Below, in pieces: positions 7,498 through 15,829 of a DNA stretch of 64,000 nt. The position numbers and the translations under genes are program-made. Source of the DNA: Candidatus Hydrogenedentota bacterium. Its GTDB lineage: Bacteria > Hydrogenedentota > Hydrogenedentia > Hydrogenedentales > JAEUWI01. Positions within the stretch are counted from its first letter, which is position 1. Each line of letters opens with the position of its first letter. The stretch covers positions 1-64,000 of the forward strand of contig JAEUWI010000002.1 in assembly GCA_016791475.1 (NCBI GenBank). The letters run 5' to 3'. Under the pieces are notes generated by a model, which worked only from the letters and a program-made list of their open reading frames with translations, ran no database searches and was not told the origin of the DNA.

Positions 7498-9174
7498 ATG
7501 GCAGAACAATTCATCTTCACAATGTACGGTCTGAACAAGTACTACGGCCAGAAGCAGGTGCTTAAAGACATCAACCTGAGCTTCTATCCCGGCGCCAAAA
7601 TTGGCATCGTGGGCGAGAACGGCTCCGGTAAATCCACGGTGCTCAAAATCATGGCGGGCCTGGACGATGATTTCCTCGGCAAGGCCGAGCTGACCAAGGG
7701 CTTCACGCGCGGCATTGTGTTGCAGGAGCCCATCCTTGACCCCGAGCTCACGGTGCGCGAGGCCCTCGAAGGCGCATTCGCCGAGACGGTGGGTATGCTC
7801 AAAGACTTTGAGGCATTGGGCATGAAGATGGCCGAGCCCATGACCGACGAGGAAATGGAAGCCTGCATCGAGAAGATGGGGGTACTCCAGGACAAGCTCG
7901 ACGCTGCCGACGCGTGGAATCTGGAGCAGGTGCTGAATCAGGCCAGTGAAGCGCTCTGCCTTCCGGAAGATGATCGTAAGATTGGTGTGCTCTCCGGCGG
8001 TGAAAAGCGCCGTGTAGCGTTGTGCAAGGCCCTGCTGGAGAAGCCCGATCTGCTGCTGCTCGACGAACCCACCAACCATCTCGATGCGGAGACGGTGGAC
8101 TGGCTCGAAGTGCAGTTGCGCGACTATCCCGGCACCGTCATCATCGTGACACACGACCGCTACTTCCTGGACAACGTGACCAAGTGGATTCTGGAGCTGG
8201 ATCACGGCCAGGGCGTGCCGTGGCAGGGCAACTATTCCGAGTGGCTCTCTCAGAAGCTGGAGAAGATGGCCGCCCAGGAGAAAAAGGGCTCCGCGCGCGC
8301 TCAGGCCCTGGAACGCGAGTTGAAGTGGATCCGTATGAGCAGCGCCGACCGCCACGAACTCAACCGCGCGCGCCTCGCGGAGTACGAGCAGATGCTCGCC
8401 AAGGAAGCCGCCGCACAGAATGCCGACAGCGCCACCATCCAGATCGCCCCCGGCCCGGAGCTGGGCCAGCAGGTCATCGAATGCCGCAAGGTTGCCAAGG
8501 CCTACGGCGACGACGTGCTCTACAAGGATCTCGACTTCATCATTCCCCGTTCCGCGATTGTCGGTCTCGTGGGTCCGAACGGCACCGGCAAAACGACGCT
8601 GTTCCGCATGATCATGGACCAGGAAAAGGCCGACGCGGGCGAGGTCTTTGTGGGTCCCTCGGTCAGTCTCTCCTATGTCGATCAGGAACGCAGCTCCATC
8701 GCGGGCGATGTGAGCCTCATCGACGAAGTGGCGGGCGGCGCGGATTTCGTGAAGCTGGGCAAGCAGGAAGTGGCCGTGCGCCAGTACCTCGCCCGCTTCG
8801 GATTCAAGGGCGCGGACCAGCAGAAAATGGCCAACCAGCTCTCCGGCGGCGAACGCAACCGCTGCAACCTGGCCAAGTTGCTGAAAGAGGGCGGCAACGT
8901 CCTGCTCCTCGACGAACCGACCAACGACCTCGACGTCAACACCCTGCGCCTCCTCGAAGAGGCCCTGCTCAACTTCGGTGGCTGCGCCCTCGTCATCAGT
9001 CACGACCGCTTCTTCCTTGACCGCGTCTGCACCCACCTCCTCGTATTTGAGGGCGAAGGCAACGTGCGGTGGTTTGAGGGGAACTATCAGGAATACGAGG
9101 CCTGGCGCGTGAAGGAACTGGGCAGCAAGCTGTTTGAAAACCGCCGCGCGCGGTATCGGAAGCTGCGGAAGTAG
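7498..9174 (+). CDS. ettA: Energy-dependent translational throttle protein EttA (ABC-F)
   Basis: The 558-residue protein matches EttA in length (E. coli 555) and organisation. It has two ABC domains without membrane segments: Walker A GENGSGKST (about 40) and GPNGTGKTT (about 360), signatures LSGGEKRR and LSGGERNR, and Walker B motifs LLLLDEPTNHLD and VLLLDEPTNDLD. The arm region after the first Walker B and the interdomain linker with KWIRMSSADRHELNRARL are typical of this subfamily. EttA binds the ribosomal E site and gates entry into elongation in response to the ATP/ADP ratio. GAGGACCC precedes the ATG. The gene is monocistronic and probably vertically inherited. Confidence 0.93.
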   Translation: MAEQFIFTMYGLNKYYGQKQVLKDINLSFYPGAKIGIVGENGSGKSTVLKIMAGLDDDFLGKAELTKGFTRGIVLQEPILDPELTVREALEGAFAETVGMLKDFEALGMKMAEPMTDEEMEACIEKMGVLQDKLDAADAWNLEQVLNQASEALCLPEDDRKIGVLSGGEKRRVALCKALLEKPDLLLLDEPTNHLDAETVDWLEVQLRDYPGTVIIVTHDRYFLDNVTKWILELDHGQGVPWQGNYSEWLSQKLEKMAAQEKKGSARAQALERELKWIRMSSADRHELNRARLAEYEQMLAKEAAAQNADSATIQIAPGPELGQQVIECRKVAKAYGDDVLYKDLDFIIPRSAIVGLVGPNGTGKTTLFRMIMDQEKADAGEVFVGPSVSLSYVDQERSSIAGDVSLIDEVAGGADFVKLGKQEVAVRQYLARFGFKGADQQKMANQLSGGERNRCNLAKLLKEGGNVLLLDEPTNDLDVNTLRLLEEALLNFGGCALVISHDRFFLDRVCTHLLVFEGEGNVRWFEGNYQEYEAWRVKELGSKLFENRRARYRKLRK

Positions 9175-9183
9175 TTTTCATAG

Positions 9184-9214
9184 GGCTGAAAAAATATTCT
9201 GTATTTTTTCAGCC
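9184..9214. terminator. Perfect 13-bp inverted repeat after ettA
   Basis: GGCTGAAAAAATA (9184-9196) and its exact complement (9202-9214) enclose a five-base loop and begin ten bases after the ettA stop. The GC base with an A/T-rich top could terminate transcription in either direction. It also marks the left edge of the restriction-modification island. Confidence 0.55.
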
Positions 9215-9274
9215 AGAGGTGATACTATTTCCAAGGAACATGGGCCACAATCGCGTAGCCGGGAGTTATCTGTA

Positions 9275-10144
9275 GTGGAAGCACGAAGACCAGAGGGTAC
9301 CGGGCGCCTGGCGCTCAACGGTTCCACGATCTTTGAGGGCGATGCCCTCTCCGTGCTGAGACGTCTTCCTGCACGGTCCGTCCAGTGCGTTGTGACGTCA
9401 CCCCCCTACTGGGGCTTGCGCGACTACGGCATCGATGGACAGATTGGCTTGGAGAAGACCCTGCCCGAGTTCATCAATGGCCTTGCGGATGTGTTCGAAG
9501 AGGTTCGCCGCGTGTTGAAGGACGATGGCACACTCTGGCTGAACATTGGCGACGGCTACACCAGCGGCAATCGCGGCTGGCGCGCACCCGACAAAAAAAA
9601 TCCGGCCCGGGCGATGAGCGTGCGGCCAGATACGCCGGAAGGGCTTAAGTCCAAAGATCTGATGGGCGTTCCGTGGCGCCTGGCCTTCGCATTGCAAGAC
9701 CGGGGCTGGTACTTGCGCACCGACATCATTTGGAACAAGCCTAACGCCATGCCGGAGAGCGTCAAGGATCGCCCTACCCGCTCCCACGAGTATGTTTTTA
9801 TGATGACCAAATCGGAGAGGTACTACTACGACGTCGAATCGGTGAAGGAATCCACGGGCACGAGCAAGCGCAACCGCCGGTCGGTCTGGGATGTGAATAC
9901 CCAGGCTTTTCCCAAAGCGCATTTTGCCACCTTTCCCACTGAACTGGTGCGGCCCTGTATCCTGGCGGGTAGTAAGCCGGGGGACATGGTGATGGACCCG
10001 TTTTTTGGTTCTGGAACGGTTGGCGTTGTTTGTCAAGACACGGGGCGCAACTATGTGGGCATCGAACTGAACAGCGAGTACGTAGGCATTGCCTTGGAGC
10101 GTTTGACGGCCTTGGAAAACTCGCCCGCCCGGGTTGTTGTGTAA
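9275..10144 (+). CDS. DNA (cytosine-N4)-methyltransferase, beta class, of a CCCGGG-type system
   Basis: I place the start at the GTG at 9275, nine bases after GGGAG. An ATG at 9134 lies inside ettA and is not credible. The 289-residue protein has the catalytic motif IV TSPPYW at residues 41-46 near the N-terminus, and the AdoMet-binding motif I as DPFFGSGTVG near the C-terminus, which defines the beta order. Thr/Ser-Pro-Pro-Tyr is usual for N4-cytosine or N6-adenine enzymes. The flanking GLRDYGIDGQIGLE resembles methyltransferases of the XcyI/Cfr9I group, which make N4-methylcytosine. The restriction gene follows immediately, so this is the protective partner. Target assignment is by association. 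Confidence 0.85.
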   Translation: MEARRPEGTGRLALNGSTIFEGDALSVLRRLPARSVQCVVTSPPYWGLRDYGIDGQIGLEKTLPEFINGLADVFEEVRRVLKDDGTLWLNIGDGYTSGNRGWRAPDKKNPARAMSVRPDTPEGLKSKDLMGVPWRLAFALQDRGWYLRTDIIWNKPNAMPESVKDRPTRSHEYVFMMTKSERYYYDVESVKESTGTSKRNRRSVWDVNTQAFPKAHFATFPTELVRPCILAGSKPGDMVMDPFFGSGTVGVVCQDTGRNYVGIELNSEYVGIALERLTALENSPARVVV

Positions 10145-10184
10145 ATTGGGATCGCAAAAGCCGATATGCATTCCCGACCCGACG

Positions 10185-11126
10185 ATGCAAGCGGATTTTT
10201 CCATGGCCTTGCTGCACCTCCGCAAGACCATGCTGCAGGAAGCGCTCGGCGACACCGTAGATCAATTGGAGTTGAGTCAGATTGATCGGGAGCTGGTGTC
10301 GTTGGCCCCGGCGGAGTCACTAAAGGCTCTTGCCAGAAAGGGCCTGAGAGGTGAGCTGCTCTTTGCCGTTCCTTGCATTCTCAATGAGAACCCCCGATTG
10401 CTGGGCTACTACCGAATGCTTCTCGGGCACAGCAAGAAGATCTTCTACACGGGCGAAACGGGGCTTATCGCATTCAAGCGAATGGAAGAAGCGGGCATAC
10501 TAGCACCCGTGTTGGTGCCGCGGTTGGAAGAGTTGTGCGCGGGCCTGAATGAAATGGCCGCCCGGCTTATGGAAGGTGTGGGCAGTGATCGGATGAGTAT
10601 GTCGCTCCTCGACGATCTGACCTTACTCACACTCGGCCCTCAATTGCGGGGCGGGGAAAATGTGAAGAAAGGCATGACTGCTATCAGCACCGTATTTGAC
10701 GTGATTCACGAAATTGTTCGGGAACACGTAAGGAGCGCCGAAGGTAATCGTATTGTGCTCACCAACGCGGCGGGACGTGTGGTTTCGATTCAATTTTCGG
10801 CGGATCCCGACATTGTAATTCGGGAAGAAATGTCCGGAGGCGGACACCGCGATTTGATTGCGATTGAAGTCAAAGGCGGCACCGATTTCTCGAATATTCA
10901 CAATCGAATTGGCGAAGCGGAGAAGAGCCACCAGAAAGCACGGGCGCGAGGTTTTGTGGAGTGCTGGACGGTCGTAAATGTGTCCCGATTTGATCCGGCG
11001 ATGGCGCACCAGGAATCGCCGTCGACGGACCGATTTTACACGATGGATTCCCTCAGCGCGGCGGAAGGTCCCGAGTATTCCGACTTCCGGAGTCGAATCA
11101 TTGGTGCAGCGGGGATCAGCGGATAG
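10185..11126 (+). CDS. XcyI-family type II restriction endonuclease
   Basis: The sequence resembles XcyI, which cuts C^CCGGG, in PQLRGGENVKKG, in IEVKGGTDFSNIHNRIGEAE and in RARGFVECWTVVNV. A PD-(D/E)XK site is visible: PD at Asp209 (ADPDIVIRE) and Glu228-x-Lys230 (IEVKGG), numbered from the ATG at 10185. The start is uncertain: a TTG at 10134 would overlap the methyltransferase, and an ATG at 10203 is also possible. The length (313) is close to XcyI (about 330). The enzyme would be homodimeric and magnesium-dependent. A CCCGGG site at 10128-10133 lies just ahead of the gene. Family identity is from memory of the XcyI sequence. Confidence 0.8.
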   Translation: MQADFSMALLHLRKTMLQEALGDTVDQLELSQIDRELVSLAPAESLKALARKGLRGELLFAVPCILNENPRLLGYYRMLLGHSKKIFYTGETGLIAFKRMEEAGILAPVLVPRLEELCAGLNEMAARLMEGVGSDRMSMSLLDDLTLLTLGPQLRGGENVKKGMTAISTVFDVIHEIVREHVRSAEGNRIVLTNAAGRVVSIQFSADPDIVIREEMSGGGHRDLIAIEVKGGTDFSNIHNRIGEAEKSHQKARARGFVECWTVVNVSRFDPAMAHQESPSTDRFYTMDSLSAAEGPEYSDFRSRIIGAAGISG

Positions 11127-11207
11127 GCTTTCAACATCGTGCTGAAATCTATCCAGACAGACATATTCTGATAAGATTATGTCGCGTGGGCATTAACTGG
11201 AGTCCCC

Positions 11208-12428
11208 ATGGACAAATCGACACTTCTTGAAATAGTCGCCAACGGCGAAAACTCCGGTGTGGAGTTCAAGCGGGACGACTGCCGCCCGGAGCAACTTGCC
11301 AAAGAGGTCGTCGCGATGGCGAACGCCTATGGTGGCTGCATTCTTCTGGGTGTTGAGGACGACGGCTCTATCAGCGGTATCCAGCGCCCGAAGTTGGAAG
11401 CATGGATCATGGACGCCGTGTTTGCCGCGAAGGTGCATCCGATGATGGTGCCGTTCTATGAAGAGATTGAACTGGACTGGGGAAAGCGCGTGGCGGTAAT
11501 CACTTTTCCCCAGGGTCCCTCCAAGCCCTATGTGCTGCGTCACAATTCGCGGGAGGAAATTTATATTCGCCTGGGTAGCACATCCCGCGTTGCGACTCGA
11601 GAGCAGCAAGCGCGCCTCTATGCAGCCGGGGGCATGATTCATGCCGAGCTGCTGGCCGTGCCGGGAACGACCTTGGACTGCTTGGACCTCGAGCGCATCC
11701 GCGACTATCTGAGTCGCATATTGAACGACCCGACCCTGCCGGATTCCGATGATGCGTGGCGCGCGCGTCTTGTCGGACTGGGTCTCATGGCGGATGCGAA
11801 CGCCGCGCGCCAATCCGCAACCATCGCCGGACTCGCCTTGTTTGGCTATGCGCCTCGGCGCTATTTTCGGCAGGCGGGCATTCGCTTGATGGCGTTTGAC
11901 GGCACCGACAAGGACTACAAGGCGCGTTTTGACAAGGTGCTCGACGGCCCGTTGGTGGCGCTGCGTTCCGGTCAGCAGGATGGCCTGATCGAACTGTTTA
12001 CCAGTCACATTCAAGAACTTATTTCCGAGGAGACGGACACGGTTGCCGCGGATTTTCGCCGCAGTCGGCAATGGCACTATCCGCCGGAGGTTATTCGTGA
12101 AGTGCTAATTAACGCCTTGGCCCACCGCGATTGGACCCGTCCTGTAGACATCGAGATTACGGTCTATGCCGATCGATTGGAATGCATCAGCCCCGGCCCT
12201 CTGCCCAATTCCATGACGGTGGAGAAAATGGTGGCGGGCCAGCGGTCCATGCGAAATCAGGTGATACTGGACGTATTGCGCGACTACGGCTATGTGGATG
12301 CTCGCGGCATGGGCGTCCGAACGAAGATAATCCCGCTGATGCGCCGGGAGAACGGCGTCGACCCTATTTTCGAGGCAACCGAAGATTATGTCAAGACCGT
12401 ATTGCCTCGGGGCAATGCTGCGGTCTGA
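11208..12428 (+). CDS. AlbA_2/Schlafen-type putative ATP-binding protein (COG2865)
   Basis: The 406-residue protein begins with the Schlafen AlbA_2 fold: NGENSGVEFKRDDCRPEQLAKEVVAMANAYGGCILLGVEDDG (residues 12-53), where GVEFK and NAYGG.I.LGV are diagnostic. The C-terminal third has a GHKL-like segment, with VIREVLINALAHRDW as the N-box, YADRLECISPGPLP, and GMGVRTKIIPLM. Proteins of this kind are annotated as putative transcriptional regulators or ATPases, and some occur in phage-defence islands. The position directly after a restriction-modification pair, 80 bases downstream with its own GGAG site, suggests a defence or regulatory role. That role is inferred. Confidence 0.75.
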   Translation: MDKSTLLEIVANGENSGVEFKRDDCRPEQLAKEVVAMANAYGGCILLGVEDDGSISGIQRPKLEAWIMDAVFAAKVHPMMVPFYEEIELDWGKRVAVITFPQGPSKPYVLRHNSREEIYIRLGSTSRVATREQQARLYAAGGMIHAELLAVPGTTLDCLDLERIRDYLSRILNDPTLPDSDDAWRARLVGLGLMADANAARQSATIAGLALFGYAPRRYFRQAGIRLMAFDGTDKDYKARFDKVLDGPLVALRSGQQDGLIELFTSHIQELISEETDTVAADFRRSRQWHYPPEVIREVLINALAHRDWTRPVDIEITVYADRLECISPGPLPNSMTVEKMVAGQRSMRNQVILDVLRDYGYVDARGMGVRTKIIPLMRRENGVDPIFEATEDYVKTVLPRGNAAV

Positions 12429-12515
12429 CTCCATGGTATGCATGCGCCCGGGTCTGCTACGATTCCCTTCGTGACTTTCCGGCGCTGCCCTGCGCCACCC
12501 AACCCAGAACGAATC

Positions 12516-13841
12516 ATGCCAGACCAACCCACCATCGATACCGCCGCGGAAATGGCCGCGTTGCGGGAGCAACTCACCCGCTACGCCAGCGAGGCGGAGG
12601 GCTTTCGCCGTGAGTTTCTGCGCATCCACGCCGACCTCGATCTGCGCGAGCGCGCCATGGAGGCGACGGATGAGGGCATCGTTATTTTCGATGTTCGGGA
12701 ACCGAATACGCCCATCGTCTATGTCAATGCGGGCTTTGAGCGCCAGACGGGTTACAGCCGGGCCGAAGTGCTGAAGAAGAGCGCGCGGTTTATCCACGGC
12801 CCCGAAACTGATCCGGGCACGCTCCTGCGGATCCGCCGCGCCATCGAGGAACGCCGATCTTACACCGCCGAACTCGTCAGCTATCGCAAGGACGGCTCGC
12901 CCTTCTGGAATCGCATCTCGTTGAACCCCATCCGAAACGAGGCGGGGGAGATTACCCACTTCGTGGCCATTCAATCCGACGTGAGCGATCGCACCCAGTC
13001 CAACGCCGATGTTCAGACCGCTCTGGAACTGCTGGAAAAAACCAACGTCCAATTGACGCGCGTGAATCGCCGTATGAAGCGCAATCTGGAAACCGCGGCC
13101 AAGGTGCAGTACGCCCTCCTGCCCGAGCATCTGCCCCGGGTGAAGGGCGTGGATTTCGCCTGGAAATTCAAGCCCTGCGATGAACTGGCCGGCGATATCC
13201 TCAATATTTTCCGGATCAACCGACAGTCCGTGGGGCTTTACCTGCTCGATGTCTCCGGCCATGGCACCGCCGCCGCCTTGATGGCCGTATCGGTCAGCCG
13301 CATGCTCTCGCCCAAGGCGCTTTCTTCGTCGCTGGTGCGCGAGGAGGACGAGTCGTCCTCCGACTATGCCGTGGTGTCGCCCGCGCGCGTGGCGGAAGAG
13401 CTCAATGTCCATTTTCCCTGGGACGCGGAAACGGGCCAGTTCTTCACGCTGATCTATGGTGTGTTGGACACGGTAACCCTGGAATTTCGCTATGTCTCCG
13501 CCGGCCACCCCGGTCCGGCTCACTTCGCCCGGGGGCAGGCCCCGGTGATTACCCGGAGTACCGGCATGCCCATCGGGCTGGCGCTGGAGCCCTATGTGGA
13601 GCAGTGCATCCAGCTCGCCCCCGGTGATCGTCTTCACCTCTATTCCGATGGGGTGACCGAGGCGATGAACGAAAAGCGGGAACTCTTTGGCGTGCCGCGT
13701 CTTCTCGAGAGTCTTCAGTGCGGTGGCGATTGCCCCCTCGCCGACTGCCAGGACAAGCTCATGCGTGAACTGGAGTCCTTCCGGGGAAGTTCACGTTTCG
13801 ACGACGACATCTCGCTCGTATCGCTCGAAGTGTTGCCGTAG
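12516..13841 (+). CDS. LOV-like PAS domain fused to SpoIIE/RsbU PP2C phosphatase
   Basis: From the ATG at 12516 the protein has 441 residues. An N-terminal helix (10-40) is followed by a PAS domain (about 45-160) that is closest to LOV domains: YVNAGFERQTGYSRAEVL, then RFIHGPETDPGTLLRIRRAI, then KDGSPFWNRISLNPIRN. The photoactive LOV cysteine (NCRF) is replaced by Ala90 in KSARF, so a flavin-cysteinyl adduct cannot form. A linker helix precedes the SpoIIE PP2C domain (about 190-440), with ELAGDILNIFRI, LYLLDVSGHGTAAALMA and LHLYSDGVTEAMNEK. The family dephosphorylates anti-sigma-factor antagonists in partner-switching pathways. No antagonist gene is adjacent. Confidence 0.85.
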   Translation: MPDQPTIDTAAEMAALREQLTRYASEAEGFRREFLRIHADLDLRERAMEATDEGIVIFDVREPNTPIVYVNAGFERQTGYSRAEVLKKSARFIHGPETDPGTLLRIRRAIEERRSYTAELVSYRKDGSPFWNRISLNPIRNEAGEITHFVAIQSDVSDRTQSNADVQTALELLEKTNVQLTRVNRRMKRNLETAAKVQYALLPEHLPRVKGVDFAWKFKPCDELAGDILNIFRINRQSVGLYLLDVSGHGTAAALMAVSVSRMLSPKALSSSLVREEDESSSDYAVVSPARVAEELNVHFPWDAETGQFFTLIYGVLDTVTLEFRYVSAGHPGPAHFARGQAPVITRSTGMPIGLALEPYVEQCIQLAPGDRLHLYSDGVTEAMNEKRELFGVPRLLESLQCGGDCPLADCQDKLMRELESFRGSSRFDDDISLVSLEVLP

Positions 13842-13854
13842 CCGGGGATTCTCC

Positions 13855-15558
13855 TCAGGTTCCCCAGCGGGCCATGGCGAATACGAACCACACCATAATG
13901 CCCACGCAGGCCCAGAGGGCGATGAATCCGAGCAGGCCGATCGCGGAAGGCACGGGGAATTCGAAGTCGGGGTGGTTGATGAGTTTTCGGGGAACATCCG
14001 GCTGGACGCCGACCGGCAGCGTGAAAGGTTCCGGCATGTGGGGCTCGTCCCCGCGCACGGGCGTATGGAGGCAGTTGTAGAAGCGGTCAAGCTGCGCCTT
14101 GGGCAATCGCGGCGTCATCAGGCTCACCACGATGCACAGGCCGAATCCGGTCGAGAGATAGGCGAACATTTGCCAGGAGATCCGGAACTTATCCTCCCAG
14201 ATCATGAACTCGGGCAGGTTGGCTGCCGCCCAGCTATGAAATCCATCCGTTCCGGTCAAGAGCACGACGGCGAACGCGCCCAGGGTTCCGGCCCACGCGC
14301 CGGCGGGGGTGGCGCGCCGCCAGTAGAGGCCGATCCAGAAGGCGGCGCCCATCATGGCCTGGATCTTCCAGAAGGTTTCCAGGCCGGCCGGGACATTCTC
14401 AAAGGCGAATGCAAAAATGATGCTGGCGACTACGATGACCATACCGGAGATCCGCCCCACGTTTACGTAGTGCCCTTCTTCCCTGCCCCGCACGAGATAA
14501 CGGCGATAGAAGTTTTGAGTAAAAAGCCCCGAGGACGCGACCATGAAGGCGTCGCAGGAGGACATGACCGAGGCAAGGAGGGCGGCCAGGAAGATTCCCA
14601 CGAGGCCCGGCAGAATCGTCGGGAGCAGTTCGCGCGCCATCTGGCCATAGACGAGGTCGGGGTGCAGGTCAGGGCGGGTCTTCATATACAGCGCTACACC
14701 GCAGAGCCCGGTAAGCATCCAGGCCACGGTGCAGACCCGCTTGAGCAGGTTGCCACAGGCGAAGCCCACGCGGCCGTCGAGCTCCGAGCGGCCCGCCGCG
14801 CATACGCCCATGATGTGGGGCTGGGTCACAATGCCGATCAGGGCGTTAAGACCGAACATGGCGATGTGAAATCCATTGATTTCGCCGGGCGCAACCAGGC
14901 TGAACATGTGGGGATCGGTAATGGTCTCGTGAAGCCCCGTGAAGCCGCCCACGACCTTCAAGGCCACGGGCAGAATCATGAACGACAGGATGATGGTGAG
15001 AATGCCCTGCATGAGATCGGTCACGATGGCGGCGGCCAGGCCTCCCGCCATGCCATAGGCGACAAACAGGACCGTGGTGATAAGCACCGAAGCTGTCTGG
15101 CCGATGCCCCCATTGGTGATGGCTTCGATGAATTTTGAAGAGGCCAGCATGATCACGCCGATGTTCACGGAGAGCTGGAGCACGCCCACCAGGGTATAGA
15201 GTGCCGCCGTGCTCTTGTCATAGCGATACTCGAAGTAGTCCCCCGTGGTGAGGGCGCGCATCCGGCGGAAGGCGGGCGCGATGAGCCAGTAGAAGGGCGT
15301 GGCGAAGAGCCAGAGCCAGGCGTACCAGATACCGGAAAGGCCGTTGGTGTAGGTTTTCGCCGCCACCCCCACGGCGTCGTTGCCGCTGGTGCCCGCGCCG
15401 AAGGAAAAGAACACCATGGAGACCTTGCCGAAATTACGACCCCCCATGAAGAAATCGGCGGTATCCTTGATGCGACGCGCCGTCCACAGGCCGATCGCGG
15501 TGACGGAAACCAGATAGGCAAACAGTGCCAGCCAATCCCAAGAGGTCAATCCGAGCAT
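13855..15558 (-). CDS. Sodium:solute symporter (SSS family)
   Basis: The 567-residue protein starts at the ATG at 15558, preceded by GGGAGA eight bases upstream; the frame extends to 15624 without support. About 13 to 14 membrane segments are seen. The SSS signature region includes GGRNFGKVSMVFFSFGAGTSG in the first part and FLAALLASVMSSCDAFMVASSGLFTQN in TM8, the usual sodium-binding stretch. The family couples sodium entry to uptake of sugars, amino acids or carboxylates. The long loop before the last helix (about residues 500-545) is typical of some environmental subfamilies. The gene is convergent with the SpoIIE phosphatase gene, 13 bases apart. Substrate unknown. Confidence 0.85.
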   Translation of the reverse strand: MLGLTSWDWLALFAYLVSVTAIGLWTARRIKDTADFFMGGRNFGKVSMVFFSFGAGTSGNDAVGVAAKTYTNGLSGIWYAWLWLFATPFYWLIAPAFRRMRALTTGDYFEYRYDKSTAALYTLVGVLQLSVNIGVIMLASSKFIEAITNGGIGQTASVLITTVLFVAYGMAGGLAAAIVTDLMQGILTIILSFMILPVALKVVGGFTGLHETITDPHMFSLVAPGEINGFHIAMFGLNALIGIVTQPHIMGVCAAGRSELDGRVGFACGNLLKRVCTVAWMLTGLCGVALYMKTRPDLHPDLVYGQMARELLPTILPGLVGIFLAALLASVMSSCDAFMVASSGLFTQNFYRRYLVRGREEGHYVNVGRISGMVIVVASIIFAFAFENVPAGLETFWKIQAMMGAAFWIGLYWRRATPAGAWAGTLGAFAVVLLTGTDGFHSWAAANLPEFMIWEDKFRISWQMFAYLSTGFGLCIVVSLMTPRLPKAQLDRFYNCLHTPVRGDEPHMPEPFTLPVGVQPDVPRKLINHPDFEFPVPSAIGLLGFIALWACVGIMVWFVFAMARWGT

Positions 15559-15829
15559 GCCATGTCTCCCGTCCGGTTTCCTATGTCGGTGCACGAAATG
15601 TCCATGGTAGTCCATGGGAGACAAGCCCTGTCAAGCCGGCGGGGAAATGTTGGGGCTGGAGAGTACCGCGTCATACCCTCAACTCTAATGCGTTCGCTCT
15701 GGCCACCTCGGCACATTGACTGCCGCGTCCGCCCCGCGTAAGGTATGGGGTAGCGCCGCCCGCCGTGTGTCCGTCCGCGTGTTACGGTTATTGCGCGGCC
15801 CGGCCGTCGAATACGGGAGTTCACGATCC

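Noticed and set aside
10134-10184. TTG start at 10134 for the restriction enzyme
   Set aside because: It would overlap the methyltransferase stop and lacks an RBS. The ATG at 10185 is preferred, though its RBS is also weak.
13687-15138. 483-codon plus-strand frame opposite the symporter
   Set aside because: It is rich in charged low-complexity residues as expected of an antisense reading of membrane helices.
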